Shown here one piece after another: positions 23,115-35,699 of a DNA stretch of 64,000 bases. The DNA is taken from positions 186,001 to 250,000 of the forward strand of contig QJPP01000275.1 in assembly GCA_003996215.1 (NCBI GenBank). The letters are read 5' to 3'. A program made the translations under genes and the position numbers. Numbering within the stretch: the stretch's first letter is position 1; each line of letters opens with the position of its first letter. The DNA comes from Jaltomata sinuosa. Lineage: Eukaryota; Streptophyta; Magnoliopsida; Solanales; Solanaceae. The notes under the pieces were generated by a model that saw only the letters and a program-made list of their open reading frames with translations, was not told where the DNA came from and searched no databases.

Positions 23115-25149
23115 ACTCTAGGCTTATTTTTATTAAATCAAAACCTCAAATCAAGTCAGTTTTCTCTCAAATCAATTTCAAGAAGAAAAGAATGCTTTTC
23201 TCCAAAGTTCAGACCTAGGGCTTCTTCTCCAAAGCTTCAACTTCAGTTTTCTCTTCAAGTATTATCATCTACCAGGTATGTGGGTATTCAATGAGGATCT
23301 CCTTTCACCCTCATGCCCAAAGTTCAGTTTTCAGTTATGACTTCTACAAGTTATGATTCTAGAGTTCTTACCCAAACAAGTGTTCTACTATGAATTTGAT
23401 GTCTTGAGGATCTTACATGACTACTATTCTTGTTAGAATGATATCTACATGAATTCTTGCAATTAGCTTTCAAAACCCTAGATTTTTGAAGAAGTGAATT
23501 ACAGCTTGATTTTACCCAATTATGCATATCTTTACAGAACTGAATTCCTCATGATACTACATGTTCTCTGTATATGTTTAAGTGATATTGCAAGAAGTTT
23601 TACGGATATTTTCTTAAATCTATGGAATTTTGATGAAACAGACTTATCCTGGATTTACAATATCTTCTGCATGAATTAGCTTTCCTATCAAGAACTTAGC
23701 CTAAAATTGTAGTACTCTCATGAGAATTGGTTTTCTTCAGAATTTAACCTAGAGTACTAGCATTCAGTTTCAAGCATGAAATTAGCCAATTTCCAGTCTA
23801 CATGTTTTCTTTAAAACTTCTCATGATTTAGCAGGCTTCAGCTTACCTTCAGTATGTTTTACAAGAATATGTTTTTAAATATAAACTTTCAGATATGCCA
23901 TCAATGATTACGAATTTAGTAAGTTTCATGATTAGTATAATATCTAGATATGTTCACATGATTTATGAATAGTTTTCAAGTTATACAGTCTTTCAGAAAT
24001 CATCCGGATTAATTAGGTTCTGACACAACATTCCAAAACTTTAGTTTTAAATGAGCTATTGATATTCAGTTTGGGAGTAGTATTTAGCACTGAGTTGGAC
24101 TAGGATTCAGCGTACCCTCAAGTCCCAGAACTACGTGCCACAGTAGGTTATTTATCCCCTGAGTTGGGCATCAGATTTAGTGATCACGCCAGTCATTCCT
24201 TTATACCCTGGCAAGGTATATTGTGTCCTCTCGATGGGGCGTATACATTGGACTCCACATTTAGCTCATGTGGTTTATATTGGTTAACAGACTCTCCCAT
24301 AGAATTAGACTCATTAGTGTGTACTAGGCCCTCAGTTCAGTTTTACAACTTTTAAATTACATTTTCAGAATATCCTTACATTGCAAATTTTGTGTATAGT
24401 ATGTTTGGGCTTGAGTACTACAGATTCAAGTTATAGTTTTTAAACAGCTCATCAATATTTTTATCATGCTTAGTTATCTCATAGCCCAGGTATCTTACAA
24501 TTTATAACTCAAAAATATTTATACTCTTCAGTACAGGAGCCCATGTTTACATCGTTGACTTATGCATTGTCAAATATATATACTTAGTCCAGCTTTCAGT
24601 TATGTTTCTGGTATATACATGTTTTCTCATGTTTTAAAAGTTAGTTCATTATCTCACATGCTTAGTACATTCAAAGTACTGATCACATACATTTTTGTGG
24701 TGCATCCTTTTGATGATGCAGGTTTTAGTTCTAGCTTCTAGGATCATGGTCAGACTGATCGCATCTTCCAGTCAGCAGGGAACAAGTTCTCCTTTCTCGG
24801 AACTCCAGTCAGTTAGTAGTTATAGCGGTTATTTTAGTTGTTATATATTGATTAAAGGTAGTTGGGGGTCATGTCCCGGCTAACTGTAGTTCAGTGTTAG
24901 TAGAGGCTTCATAGACAGTCAGTTAGTCAGTTGTATCATTATTCAAATGAGTTGTATTTTGGTTTATAAAACTTCAATTTATTATAGTTCTCTTTAAGAG
25001 CTCATCAAATGTTTCAGCTTCCGTATAATACACTTCAGTTTATCTATTTATATTTAGTTGCTCATGAATTATGCCAGCAAAAAGGGTTATCTTGGGATCA
25101 CTTGTGGTCCATGTTACATCTAGGGTGTAGGCTCGGGGTGTGACAAACT

Positions 25150-25163
25150 TGGTATTATAGCAC
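25150..25163 (+). other. Primer-binding site of F
   Basis: TGGTATTATAGCAC, two changes from the Met-tRNA complement TGGTATCAGAGCAC, four bases after the LTR end. Confidence 0.75.
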
Positions 25164-27912
25164 ATAGTTCAAGTGTCCTAGGGTGTCTATGAAGCCTTGT
25201 CTAGTAGAGTCTTGTGGAACGGTATGGAGACATCTATACTTTTCTTCGAGGGGCTATCGGGCATTTAGGAAATGTTTCCCTTTGTTCATACTCCAAATCG
25301 TATAGTAAAGTTGTTCATTTAGAAACTCTTGCAGATTCATGCGTTGATCCAATTATTTGAGTCATGCCTCATCTTCGAGGTAGTGGAAACAATATAGTTT
25401 AGATTCCTGACAGTGAGGAGCTCCCAGATAGAGCCATGCGAAAGTCAAAAGAATGCACAAGGGCTTGAGAGGAGCCCACTAGTGCATTAAAGTCTACTGA
25501 TTCAAAGCATGTATCCTTTCCCACTCGTGCAATTGAGCCTACAGTAGAATGTGCTCTCAGACCCTCTTCCAGAAACTCTATCTTGATTGGCACCTTAGCC
25601 AAAATTCTGATCTTTTCTAAGAGCTTGGGTAGTATAGTCACTCAGCAGTCAGTGTGAATTAAGATGTTATGGGCCATAAGTAACAAAATGACCCCAGAAC
25701 TAGGTGTACGGATTCATAATTATAGTAGCTATAAGATGTATATGTGACAACTAGATGAATTGGTAAATTATGGCCAAGTCATGAGATAAAGAATAGAGCC
25801 TTAAGCATCAGAATGATAGATGTGCACCCAGAGTAGTTGTTGTTGTATGTTTAGAAGATTATAGATAGACGATGTTGAATCCCTTAGCATGGTTTAATTC
25901 AATTGATTTTGGTAGATGTGAACTTAGATATGTGATGTTAGTAGATGAATAGACGAAGGTCAGATTGCTAAATATAAGAAGGAGTGGTTATCCACACCAG
26001 TAAGAGTATGAATCCTCTAGTGATAGCCTTAAGGGTAAAGAGGAAGCTAAGAGATGCTTTCGAAGGAGACCTAGCAAGGGTTTAGCATCTTCAGTTATAG
26101 CCTAGTTCAGGAGAGAGATCCGTAGACTTAGAGAGGTGACTTTCAAGATAAGGGGGAGATGATGGAATGAAGAACCAAGTAGAGTCTTCCGACTCAACCA
26201 ATATAGGATTTTAGAAAGGACTATGATGGGATATCGATCCATTCTTATTCCAGCAGGTTTCCTAGCACTTCAGTCAATATGACACTATACTCAGATGTAT
26301 TTATGTCATACTCATGTATAAGTCCATGTGCTCCCTATAGATTTATGTCCATACTCAGCTCCTAGAACAAACATAAATTTCTCCAGGTAGCGATTCCAGT
26401 CTTACTCCATGACTCTATGAATTCCAGCTTTATGCCATAAGACTCGACAAATATTTAAACTCATGTCTCACAGTATGCTCAGTTCTATGTACTCAGTTCA
26501 TTCCTCAGGATATGTCTTGATGGTTAATGAAATCATACTACTTCATGCATATGCTCAGACTAGATTTCCCGAATAGTTCATGCTTATGATTCCTTACTCC
26601 AACCATGCTCCAGATGTCTAGTATGTGAGACACTCAGACCTTTGTACTTGACCTCTCAGACCTCACCTTGAGTGGCTAGATCCCACTAAGCGTGTTAGTG
26701 GAGGAAGCTAAGTATTAGCCTAGATGGCAAGTACTAGATTTTCCTCTTCTTGGTGTCCCTTTTGTAGAAGTTCTTGCAGTTATAGTTTCTAGATATGCCC
26801 TGGAAGAGAATAGAAACCTCAGATAGTGCTAGCCATAGACAAGCTATAAGATGATCATAGAAATAGGCTTGAATGTCATGATGAAATACATGTGGGCCTT
26901 TGCTTTGTGAGACTAGTGACCCATTGATTAGAACTCAAGGTTAGTTGACTTTTTTCTCACAATAAGAAGAAATACCATTCTTGGGAGATGACTCTAGATG
27001 CAAGAGATTTTGTCGAAATAGGCTTGAACCTGTTGAAAGAAGATAGTTAGGCTCAGACCTCAAAATCTATATGTGTGTTGATGAGGATTTCAGTTGCAAA
27101 TAGAAAGTGTGACATTCAGAGAAGTTGGTGTAGTTAAAAGGGTGTTCCTAAGCTTATACAAGGCCAATCATATTGTTTAAGGTGGGAATAGTCTTGTTCT
27201 TACTCCCTACCCATGATGCTCATACCTTATGTCCAGTAGCTTCAGATGGAAATATAGTAGACTCCTCATATCATACCAGTTCAGACCTGCCAATAATTAT
27301 TCCTAAGGCCAGAAGGCCTTACGCTCAGCTCAGTCAATGCTGGTAAGTTCAGTTTAGAAGAGAATAATTTTCTTGTATAGATATTCCTCTCAGTTTGATG
27401 CTCCTTCCAGTAAATCGTGATTTTCTAAGAATGCGTTCGTTCTTTATGGGCTTCAGCTAAGTCCCTACTCTCAATCTAGACCAGCCATCCAGTTGGACAT
27501 TCAATTTTATATCCTATTAGTGTTCCTATGCTCTCAGTATACATACATATTTCACGAACCCATCTCAGTTCATATTTCAGTCAGAAATCAGTTGCTATGT
27601 TATTACTCCAGATTTTAGTTCAGTTGGTGGGGTTGCAACTCTTTCCTTACTACCTCAGCCTAGTTAGTCTTTATTCGAGAAACACCCGGTTTCAGCATAC
27701 GTTAATAGTTCCTCTCCAGCTTCTCTGTTTACTCATGTGTATTTCAGTCTCAGTACTATCTTCCCTCAGCTATCCTTGCATTTCAACATGTTTTCACGTC
27801 CATAGAACTCAGCTCAGTTAGATATAAATTTCTAGTACTCAATTGGTAGGGATTGCGGCTCTTTCCCTCCAAACTCAGCTTAAATAGTCTTCATTCGAGG
27901 ACGAATGATCCC
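25164..27912 (+). other. Element F internal region without coding capacity
   Basis: No frame longer than about 100 codons and no pol motif on either strand. A gag-like start (ATGCCTCATCTTCGAGGTAGTGG near 25363) resembles the position and style of chromovirus gag starts but is stopped within a few codons. Some stretches rich in AGAGGAAGCTAAGAGATG-like text near 26030 may be gag remains. Confidence 0.6.
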
Positions 27913-27925
27913 AAGGGGGAGATAT
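27913..27925 (+). other. Polypurine tract of F
   Basis: AAGGGGGAGATAT directly before the 3' LTR, preceded by TTCGAGGACGAATGATCCC. The A element has the same arrangement. Confidence 0.8.
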
Positions 27926-30716
27926 TGTAACACCCCAAAAATTTTAAACTAAGACTAAACCACTTTCCATATTTGTCATGATCAATTACCTAGTGTGGTA
28001 AGGGTTTTGGGTGCGCATCATGTTCATAAGAAACTCCTATAAACAAGTTAAGTTGAAAGCACCCTAACCAAAAAAGTTTTCATGTAATACTAAACTAGGG
28101 TCAACTTCAAACGATCATATATCCTAGAATATGAAGAGTTAGGTAGACTAGTACTAACCAAATTAAAGGTATTTGATTCTTCTTTCCAACGCCATAAACC
28201 ACACATTAATATGAGTCTGGAGCAAAAAGTTATCAGTGTTTTACTAAAGGGTGTCTGTCTGTAAAAATGACAGACAACAACCACGAGAAGGTTCCACGGG
28301 TCGTGGAAGTTTCCACGGGTCGTGAAACCAACTCGTGGAAATTAGTTTTTTCACCTGAAAACCACGAGGAGGTTCCACGGGATGCAGAAGTTTCCACGGG
28401 TCATGAAACCAACTCGTGAAAACAGTCCAGAAGCTTAAAAGTGGCCTGAAAACCACGAAGAGGTTCCACGAGTCGTGAAACCAACTCGTGGAAATCATTC
28501 CAGAGACCAGAAACTTCGCCCAGAAACCACAAACCCTTTCCACCAACCGTGATCCATTCTACGGGTAGTGGTTCATGCTCGTGGGACCCAACGATGAGTT
28601 TTTTCAGCAGTTTTTAATTAACTCCTTAGGGGCATTTCAGACCTTTCATTCTTATTTTAGCCCCAACTATAAATAACTCTAGGCTTATTTTTATTAAGTC
28701 AAAACCTCAAATCAAGTCAGTTTCCTCTCAAATCACTTTCAAGGAGAAAAGAATGCTTTTCTCCAAAGTTCTGACCTAGGGCTTCTTCTCCAAAGCTTCA
28801 ACTTCAGATTTTTCTTCAAGGATTATCATCCACCAGGTATGTGGGTATTCAATGAGGATCTCCTTTCACCCTCATGCCCAAAGTTCAGTTTTCAGTTATG
28901 ATTTCTACAAGTTATGATTCTAGGGTTCTTACCCAAACAATTGTTCTACTATGAATTTGATCTCTCGAGGATCTTACATGACTACTATTCTTGTTGGAAT
29001 GATTTCTACATGAATTCTTGCAATTAGCTTTCAAATCCCTAGATTTTTGAAGAACTGAATTACAGCTTGATTTTACCCAACTATGCATATCTTTACAGAA
29101 CTAAATTCCTTATGATACTACATGTTCTATGTATATGTTTAAGTGATATTGCAAGAAGTTTTACAGATATTTTCTTAAATCTATGGAATTTTGATGAAAC
29201 AGACTTAGCCTGGATTTACAGCATCTTCTGCATGAATTAGCTTTCTTATCAAGAACTTAGCCTAAAATTGTAGTACTCTCATGAGAATTAGTTTTCTTCA
29301 GAATTTAACCTAGAGTACTAGCATTCAGTTTCAAGCATGAAATTAGCCAGTTTCCAGTCTACATGTTTTCTTTAAAACTTTTTATGATTTATCAGGCTTC
29401 AGCTTACCTTTAGTATGTTTTACAAGAATATGTTCTTAAATATAGACTTTCAGATACGCCATCAATGATTACGAATTTAGTAAGTTTCATGATTTGTATG
29501 ATATCTAGATATGTCCACATGATTTATGAATAGTTTTCAAGTTATACAGTCTTTCAGAAATCATCCAGATTAATTAGGTTCTGACACAACATTCCAGAAC
29601 TTTAGTTTTAAATGATCTATCAATATTCAATTTGGGAGTAGTATTTAGCACCGAGTTGGACTAGGGTTCAGTGTACCCTCAAGTCCCAGAACTACATGTC
29701 ACCATAGGTTATTTAGCCCCTCAGTTGGGCATCAGATTTAGTGATCACGTCAGTCATGACTCTATACCCTGGAAAGGTATATTGGGTCCTCTCTATGGGG
29801 TGTATACATCGGACTCCATAGTTAGCTCACGTGGTATATGTCGGTTAACAAACTCTCCCACAGAATTAGACTCATTAATGTGTACTAGGCCCTCAGTTAA
29901 GTTTTACAGCTTTTAAATTACATTTTCTTGAATATCCTTACATTGCAGATTTTGTGTATATTATGTTTGGGCCTGAGTACTACAGATTCAAGTTATAGTT
30001 TTTAACTAGATAATCAATATTTTCAGCATGCTTAGTTATCTCATAGACTAGGTATCTTATAGTTTATAACTCAAAAACATTTATACTCTTTAGTACAGGA
30101 GCCCATGTTTACAGCGTTGACTTATGCATTCTCAAATATCTATACTTAGTCCAGCTTTCAGTTATGTTTCTAGTATATACATGTTTTCTCATGTTTTAAA
30201 AGTTAGTGCATTATCTCACATGCTCACTACATTCAAAGTACTGATCGCATACATTTTTGTGCTGTATCCTTTTGATGATGTAGGTTTTAGTGCTAGCTTC
30301 CAGGGTCATGGTTAGACTGATCGCAACTTCCAGTCAGCAGGGAACGAGTTCTCCTTTCTCGGAAAATCCAGTCAGTTAGTAGTTATAGCGGTTATTTTAG
30401 TTGTTATACATTGATTAAAGGTAGTTGGGGGTCATGTCCTGGCTAACTGTAGTTCAGTGTTAGTAGAGGCTTCATAGACAGTCAGTTAGTCAGTTGTATC
30501 ATTTTTCAAATGAGTTGTATTTTGGTTTATAAAACTTCAATTTATTATAGTTCTCTTTAAGAGCTCATCAAATGTTTCAGCTTCCGTATAATACACTTCA
30601 GTTTATCTATTTATATTTAGTTGCTCATGAATTATGCCAGCAAAAAGGGTTATCTTGGGATCACTTGTGGTCTCAGGTCCCGTGTTACATCTAGGGTGTA
30701 GGCTCAGGGCGTGACA
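27926..30716 (+). repeat. Element F 3' LTR
   Basis: 2,791-bp direct repeat of 22344-25145, ending GGGCGTGACA before TSD TGAGA. The word array recurs at about 28270-28590 with the same inverted repeat at 28292-28308, but one unit is partly lost (around 28440-28500). Confidence 0.92.
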
Positions 30717-30721
30717 TGAGA
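30717..30721. repeat. Target-site duplication of F, right copy
   Basis: TGAGA, matching 22339-22343. Joining the flanks restores the uninterrupted LTR text seen near 60476 (ATTGAGAAATCTATCACAA). Confidence 0.92.
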
Positions 30722-32018
30722 AATCTATCACAATTCGTAATTCAACTCAAAAACGTAAGGTAAACACGTATTTGTATTAAGAGATAGGACGACAACGGGT
30801 ATGCTTCAAATGGGAATCAAACATGGGTCAAGGTACTTGCTCAGTTACATAAATTTTCACCAAACTCCATGGGTAGCATTGGTTTTAGGCACGAATGGTA
30901 ATCTTTCGATCTTACAAACATTTATCCAATGGTCTTTGTTCAAGCACCATAGTTTTATGATCAACCAACCAATATAGGCTTGGGGAAGTCACACTATCTC
31001 TACCTTAGACTCTTAAATGGGTATTTTCGGTGAATTGAGCTATTTCTAGCCTCAATTTAAATGGAATCCCAAGTACCCACTAGTGAATTCTCATCCAAAA
31101 TTATGACCCTATTTCTCAAGCAAGAACACAATCAAGTAATTTCAATCAATGTTTGTAACCATTAATTTTACAGTTAAAACATGGAGAAATCACTAGACCC
31201 ATATAAATTTAGCAATTATAAACACAAATAAGCAAGACCCATACCCATTAATCAAGTACCCATCATACACATACCCCTAGACAAGGAGAGTTAGCCACTC
31301 ATGCTAAAGGAATAAGAAGCAATACCAAATGGGTAATTTAAATTCCCTTTTATTAATGGAAGAAGTTTCCTATTTCCAAGCTCAAATTACAAAACTATGG
31401 TGAATCCAAGGTTGAAGATGGAGAGAATTAAGTGAAACCCTCTATCTTGCCTTGAGAGAGAAAACTTGTTCAACAATATTCCAAAAACTGAAAAACTATT
31501 CAAAACTTCCAAAAACTATGCCTAAATTGGGTTTTAGAAGGTTCCCAAATCGTCACATAAAAGTTGAAAAAATTGCCACTCGGGAGCTATGTGCAACGTC
31601 AAAATGTGCGCATTGAACAACTCCTTATCAGTAGACCAGTGACTAGGGTTGAGCTTTGGGTGTTGTGCAAAGTGGGGTGTGGACTGCACCAGGCATTGTG
31701 CACGTCGCACGAAAGTCTCACCCCTTAGCAAATTCTTCTTCTTCTTCTAAGATTTATGTGGAGGGAGGTGCAGACTGCACCAAGCATTGTGCATGTCGCA
31801 CGATGGCTGCACCTCTTGGAAGAATCTCCATCTCTCATGATAACTTCACACTTCAACTCCTTTTGATCTCTTTTAGGTCCAATTCCTTGTTTTCTACTTT
31901 TAACCAAGAGTACCTGCATTCATATCAATAAAGGCCATAAGAAACTCTAAATCCTATTAAAACATAGCAATAATTCATGATTAAAGACTCAATAGATTGG
32001 TAGATTACTGACTTATCA
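30722..32018 (-). mobile_element. Element G 3' LTR, second part
   Basis: Continues the LTR and ends ATTACTGACTTATCA. The region 31560-31830 carries the family's words (GTGCACGTCGCACG, GACTGCACCA, CATGTCGCACGATGG). The same words occur in the internal deletion copy at 60770-60830. Confidence 0.82.
31560..31830. repeat. TGCAC/GTCGCAC word array in the G LTR
   Basis: Two near-copies of GACTGCACCARGCATTGTGC followed by a GTCGCACGA word, about 110 bp apart (about 31682 and 31770), plus scattered TGTGCAACGTC and TGTGCGCAT words. Confidence 0.75.
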
Positions 32019-34372
32019 AACCCACAAACTTTAACTATTGCTTGTCCTCAAGCAAGACAGTCACAAGGTAAGGAATGAATTATGCTCTAAAACTTAATCA
32101 AGGCATAAAAGATTAATCTATTCTAAAAACTAAGAAAAATAATAAATAAAAGGATCAAACAAAAGACTCAACTACCATGCTTATCTCAATTTGGACCACC
32201 ACATTATCAAGTCAAATGATCATTTCAAATTATTCATCAAAAGGGCTTCATTTCACATTCAAATCAAGGGAATTTGTCATTCAAAACAAGATATTAAGCT
32301 TCTCTAGTCATTGGCATGGACAATCAAGGTTTGCCTCGAGATTCTCCACACAACTTGTGTCATTCATTTCTCTCAATTGAAATAGAGACTTCATGTTTCA
32401 ATTCGAGTGCATGATGCCACTCACCACAAGAGAGAATCCCACTCACAATCATGCAATTCATAATATAAGGGATTATGAGAGAACCAAAAAGACTCTCACT
32501 CTCTCAAAGAAGTTCAAGTGCACACATGTCGAGCTATAGGCTTGCCCTTCATGTAAATCGCCACTAATATAGAGTGACCAAGCTCAGAATCACAAAGGAC
32601 TTACGGGTTCCTATATTGGCTAGGGGTAAGGTGAGGATTGCATTTGCCTCAAGTGACTAAACCTCCATAATGCTCTTTGTTATCATTTCAAACACCGCTC
32701 ATATTTTCAAACTTTGACTTCACCTTATTTCTCCCTCACACAACCAAAGCTTTTCCCGTCAATCTTGATTATTCAACCTCCTTGTATCACCTTCACATGG
32801 TAGCACCAATTCTTTTTCAAATAATTTTGCCCATTGCATTAGGTCTTTTGGAGAAATTTTCAATTCAACATAAGGTGCTACATTACACTTGAATTACCTT
32901 CCTTTTCTTCTCCACATTGAGTACATACACCCCTAAAGTTAGGCATTTGCCTATGTTATCATTTTAACTTCCCCCTAAACTTAGGCTTTTAGCCTATGTT
33001 TAACTTTCGAGCCACTAGGGAGTATGGTTGCGAGAATAGAGGTTCCAAAAAGGGTCAAGGTGTTAACAATGTGCTAAGAAAAGGTCACAATTTCAAAGGG
33101 GATCACTAAGGTCAATGTAAAGGGAAGTTATTTGGGTGAAATGGCTATTCAAAAAGGGCCTAAGATCATCTTTCCAGCTCGGTTGCATCTAGGATTTTTC
33201 CTTGAATCACATTTAGAGAATGTTCTAGATGAAACACATACACGACAATCAAAGTATAGCCTCACCACACAAGGCATCACATCACAAGAATTTTCCATAT
33301 TTGTCTCAAATTCAATTGGGACAAATGACTTTTGACAAGCTATTCTGGGTTTGTTACACACTCGTTTGTGAATTGATCAAGCCAAACCTAGAGTGTGCAA
33401 ATCATAACAAGAGAATTCTTTCCTCAAAATTCATTTTCCCTCTTCCCTGAATTTTCTAAAACTTCTTTCCAAGAAAACTTTTTTTTCAATGGGTCTATTT
33501 CGGGACAAGCAAAGCACGGACTCAAATTAAAACTAAAACTTGGCATTTTCCCTTAAGAAAGTTGCCTCTCAATCTATCATAGGGAAGCACCAACCCGATT
33601 CAACACAAAATTAAAGAAAAAGAAAAGTGGAAGAAAACATTTTCTCCTTGGGAAAGAACCACGGTATTAAGAAAACCCTTGGAGTTTATTTTCTAGTCTA
33701 CTATTAACAAGGTGACTAAAATCAATTGAAGCACCCCCAAAGATAAATGGAACATTTTCCTCAATGACACATGAACTTAGGAGAAGAGATTACTCCCTAA
33801 GGTGTTGTGCGACATGCACAAGGGCTGGGGCAAAATGCACTGGCGATCACACAAGTAGTTGATGAAATTAGGGCCAGTGGTCTGCCTGCTGCAGTGCGAA
33901 CAATATGAAATACACACATGGGTTGGGGTGAAATGCCCTAGCTGTTGCATGTTGGTTGAAAGTTTTAGAGAAACTGCATGTGTTTTTGTAGGTGGTGCAA
34001 AACAGCGTGTGATATGTATACTGCGTGATGCAGTCTGCACGCCAATCGCATGTACAGATCATAAAATCATCGATTATTTCTAGTGTTCTATATCCGTCAT
34101 GCGAAATGTTGTGCGATGCTTACAATGGGATGTGCGATCATATGGCCTGGCGCATTAGGTCATGAATATTGGAGGTTGATTTTGTTGCGATAGGTGATGT
34201 CCCATGCAAAGTGTACTTCTCAGTGTGTGTTTCGCATGTTCGGTTCCTGAAGTGGCTCAATGATTTTTTATCATTCCAACATACCTAAATTGGTTCCTAC
34301 CAACAAACTCAACAAAAACAACATAAAAAATAACACTACAAAGCAAAAATATGGAAAGTAAAGGTGGATGCT
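32019..34372 (-). other. Element G long 3' untranslated region
   Basis: Begins (minus-strand end) with the polypurine region AAGTTTGTGGGTTTGATAAG, preceded by TTGAGGACAAGCAA, a typical Athila-type 3' end. A block near 32480-32550 (reverse complement: AAGGGCAAGCCTATAG ... CTTTGAGAGAGTGAG) also occurs in the H 3' region (40501-40553). The part 33790-34250 is dense in TGCGA/TGTGCGAT words. No coding sequence was recognised. Confidence 0.7.
33790..34250. repeat. TGCGA-word array inside the G 3' region
   Basis: Scattered GTTGTGCGACATGCAC, GTTGTGCGATGCTTAC, GATGTGCGATCATATG and CTGCACGCCAATCGCATG words. The vocabulary matches the G LTR array although this lies outside the LTR. Overlapping short open frames here are not genes. 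Confidence 0.55.
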
Positions 34373-34407
34373 TGGGTTGCCTCCTAAGAAGCGCTTGGTT
34401 TAACATC
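34373..34407 (-). promoter_or_regulatory. 35-nt post-stop motif, G copy
   Basis: Contains AAGCGCTT and ends AGGAGGCAACCCA (minus strand). It lies 26 nt after the pol stop at 34433-34435. The H copy (38973-39007) matches at 30 of 35 positions. Role unknown; it can fold into alternative short stems (GG/CC around AGGCAA). Confidence 0.7.
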
Positions 34408-34432
34408 ACAACTCAACGATGGTACCTCCCAC

Positions 34433-35640
34433 TCATGGCTCGTCAAGGTAAATGGCTTCAAAGAGTGTGACATTTTCTGGTATGCCCAAATACTTCTTGA
34501 CTTGTTGCCCATTGACTTTGAACATTGAGCCATCTTCATTCTTCAACTCTATTGCTCCATTGGTGAAGACTTGAAACACTTTGAAGGGGACTGACCATTT
34601 TGACCTTAACTTTCCTCGAAAAAGTCAAAGTCAAAAGTTGAACAAGAGCACCCAATCTCCGGGAGAGAATTTTCGCTTGAGAATTTACTGATTATGATAG
34701 TGTTTCATTCGGGCTTTGTAGATTGAGGAACTTTCATAAGCCTACATCTGAAACTCATCCATCTCATTAAGGTCCTTAACTCTAGTATGAGCGGCTTTCT
34801 CCCAATCCAAGTTCAGCTTCTTCAAGGCCCACATGTCTTTGTGTTCTAATTCAACTGGAGATGACAAGCTTTGCCAAAGACCACTTGGTAGGGAGAAATA
34901 CCAATCAGGGTCTTGTATGCTGTCCTATAGGCCCATAGTGCATCATCAAACTTTTGGGCCCAATCCATTCTATGAATATTTACCGATTTTGTAAGGATAG
35001 ATTTGATTTCCCCGTTGGACACTTTAACTTGCCCGCTTGTTTGTGGATGGTAGGGGGTGGAGACTTTGTGTTTGACTCCATATTTTTCAAGTAAAGCACT
35101 AAATAAATTATTGCAAAAGTGTGACCCCCCATCACTAATGATGGCACAGGGAGTGCCAAACCAAGTGATATATGCTTCTTTTAGAAAGTGTGTGACGCTG
35201 TTCCCTTTGTTATTTGGTAATGCCACAACTTCAACCCCCTTGGAAACGTAGTATACAACCACTAGAATAAAAGTGTTCCCATGCAAAATCAGAAATGGCC
35301 TCATAAAATCAATGCCCTATACATAGAATAACTCCACCTCAAAGATTGGTATCAATGGGAGTTCATGACGTAGAGATACACCCCTTTCGCATTGACATTT
35401 GTCACATTCTATTACCAAATCATGGGCATCTTGAAATAGAGTTGGCCAATAAAATCCAAACAGAGTTGGCCAATAAAATCCACATTGTAGCACTTTTAAA
35501 GCCATTCGAATGCCTCTATGGTGACCACCAATGGGTGAAGAGTGGCAAACTTTAAGAATTGGCATCATCTCGATTTTCAGTATGCACCTCCAAATCATTC
35601 CATCGGCGCAAATCCGGAATAAGTAGGGTTCATCCCAATA
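34433..35640 (-). pseudogene. Element G integrase (Athila-like)
   Basis: The zinc-binding part (35317-35598) includes HHRGIRMALKVLQCGFYWP and CDKCQCERG. It holds a 24-bp tandem duplication that repeats GFYWPTLF. The core (34846-35304) reads FGTPCAIISDGGSHF, KHKVSTPYHPQTSGQ and SNGEIKSIL, as in Athila elements. The second Asp and the Glu of the DDE triad are present. The first Asp is replaced by Tyr (VVVYYVSKGVE where the family has VDYVSKW). The C-terminal part runs to FKVNGQQVKKYLG and a stop at 34433. Confidence 0.87.
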
Positions 35641-35699
35641 AAAATTCCAGACATCATGCAGGAACTTCTTTTTCTATTGTGAATTCAAACCATCCAGAA

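Larger units (their letters stand above)
22344..25145 (+). repeat. Element F 5' LTR
   Basis: TGTAACACCCCAAAAATT to GGGTGTGACA, repeated at 27926-30716. TATAAATA at 23107-23114 follows the word array and is a good promoter candidate. Confidence 0.92.
22344..30716 (+). mobile_element. Element F: non-autonomous LTR retrotransposon
   Basis: An 8,373-bp element with long LTRs (2,802 and 2,791 bp), a Met-type PBS, a polypurine tract and a perfect TSD. It contains only 2.8 kb of internal sequence in which I recognise no protease, RT, RNase H or integrase. It must have moved with another element's enzymes. LTR ends (TGTAACACCCC ... GTGACA) and PBS type match chromoviruses such as A. Its LTRs are closely similar, so it is among the younger insertions. 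Confidence 0.9.

Noticed and set aside
33777..34083. Cys-rich short frames on both strands
   Set aside because: They come from the TGCGA/TGCAC words of the G 3' region. Frames on opposite strands overlap, and no signal peptide or ordered Cys pattern is present.
34846..35304. Possible endogenous plant pararetrovirus (RT and RNase H text)
   Set aside because: The polymerases here come with integrases, paired LTRs, tRNA primer sites and 5-bp target duplications, all features of Ty3/gypsy retrotransposons rather than caulimovirus-like insertions.
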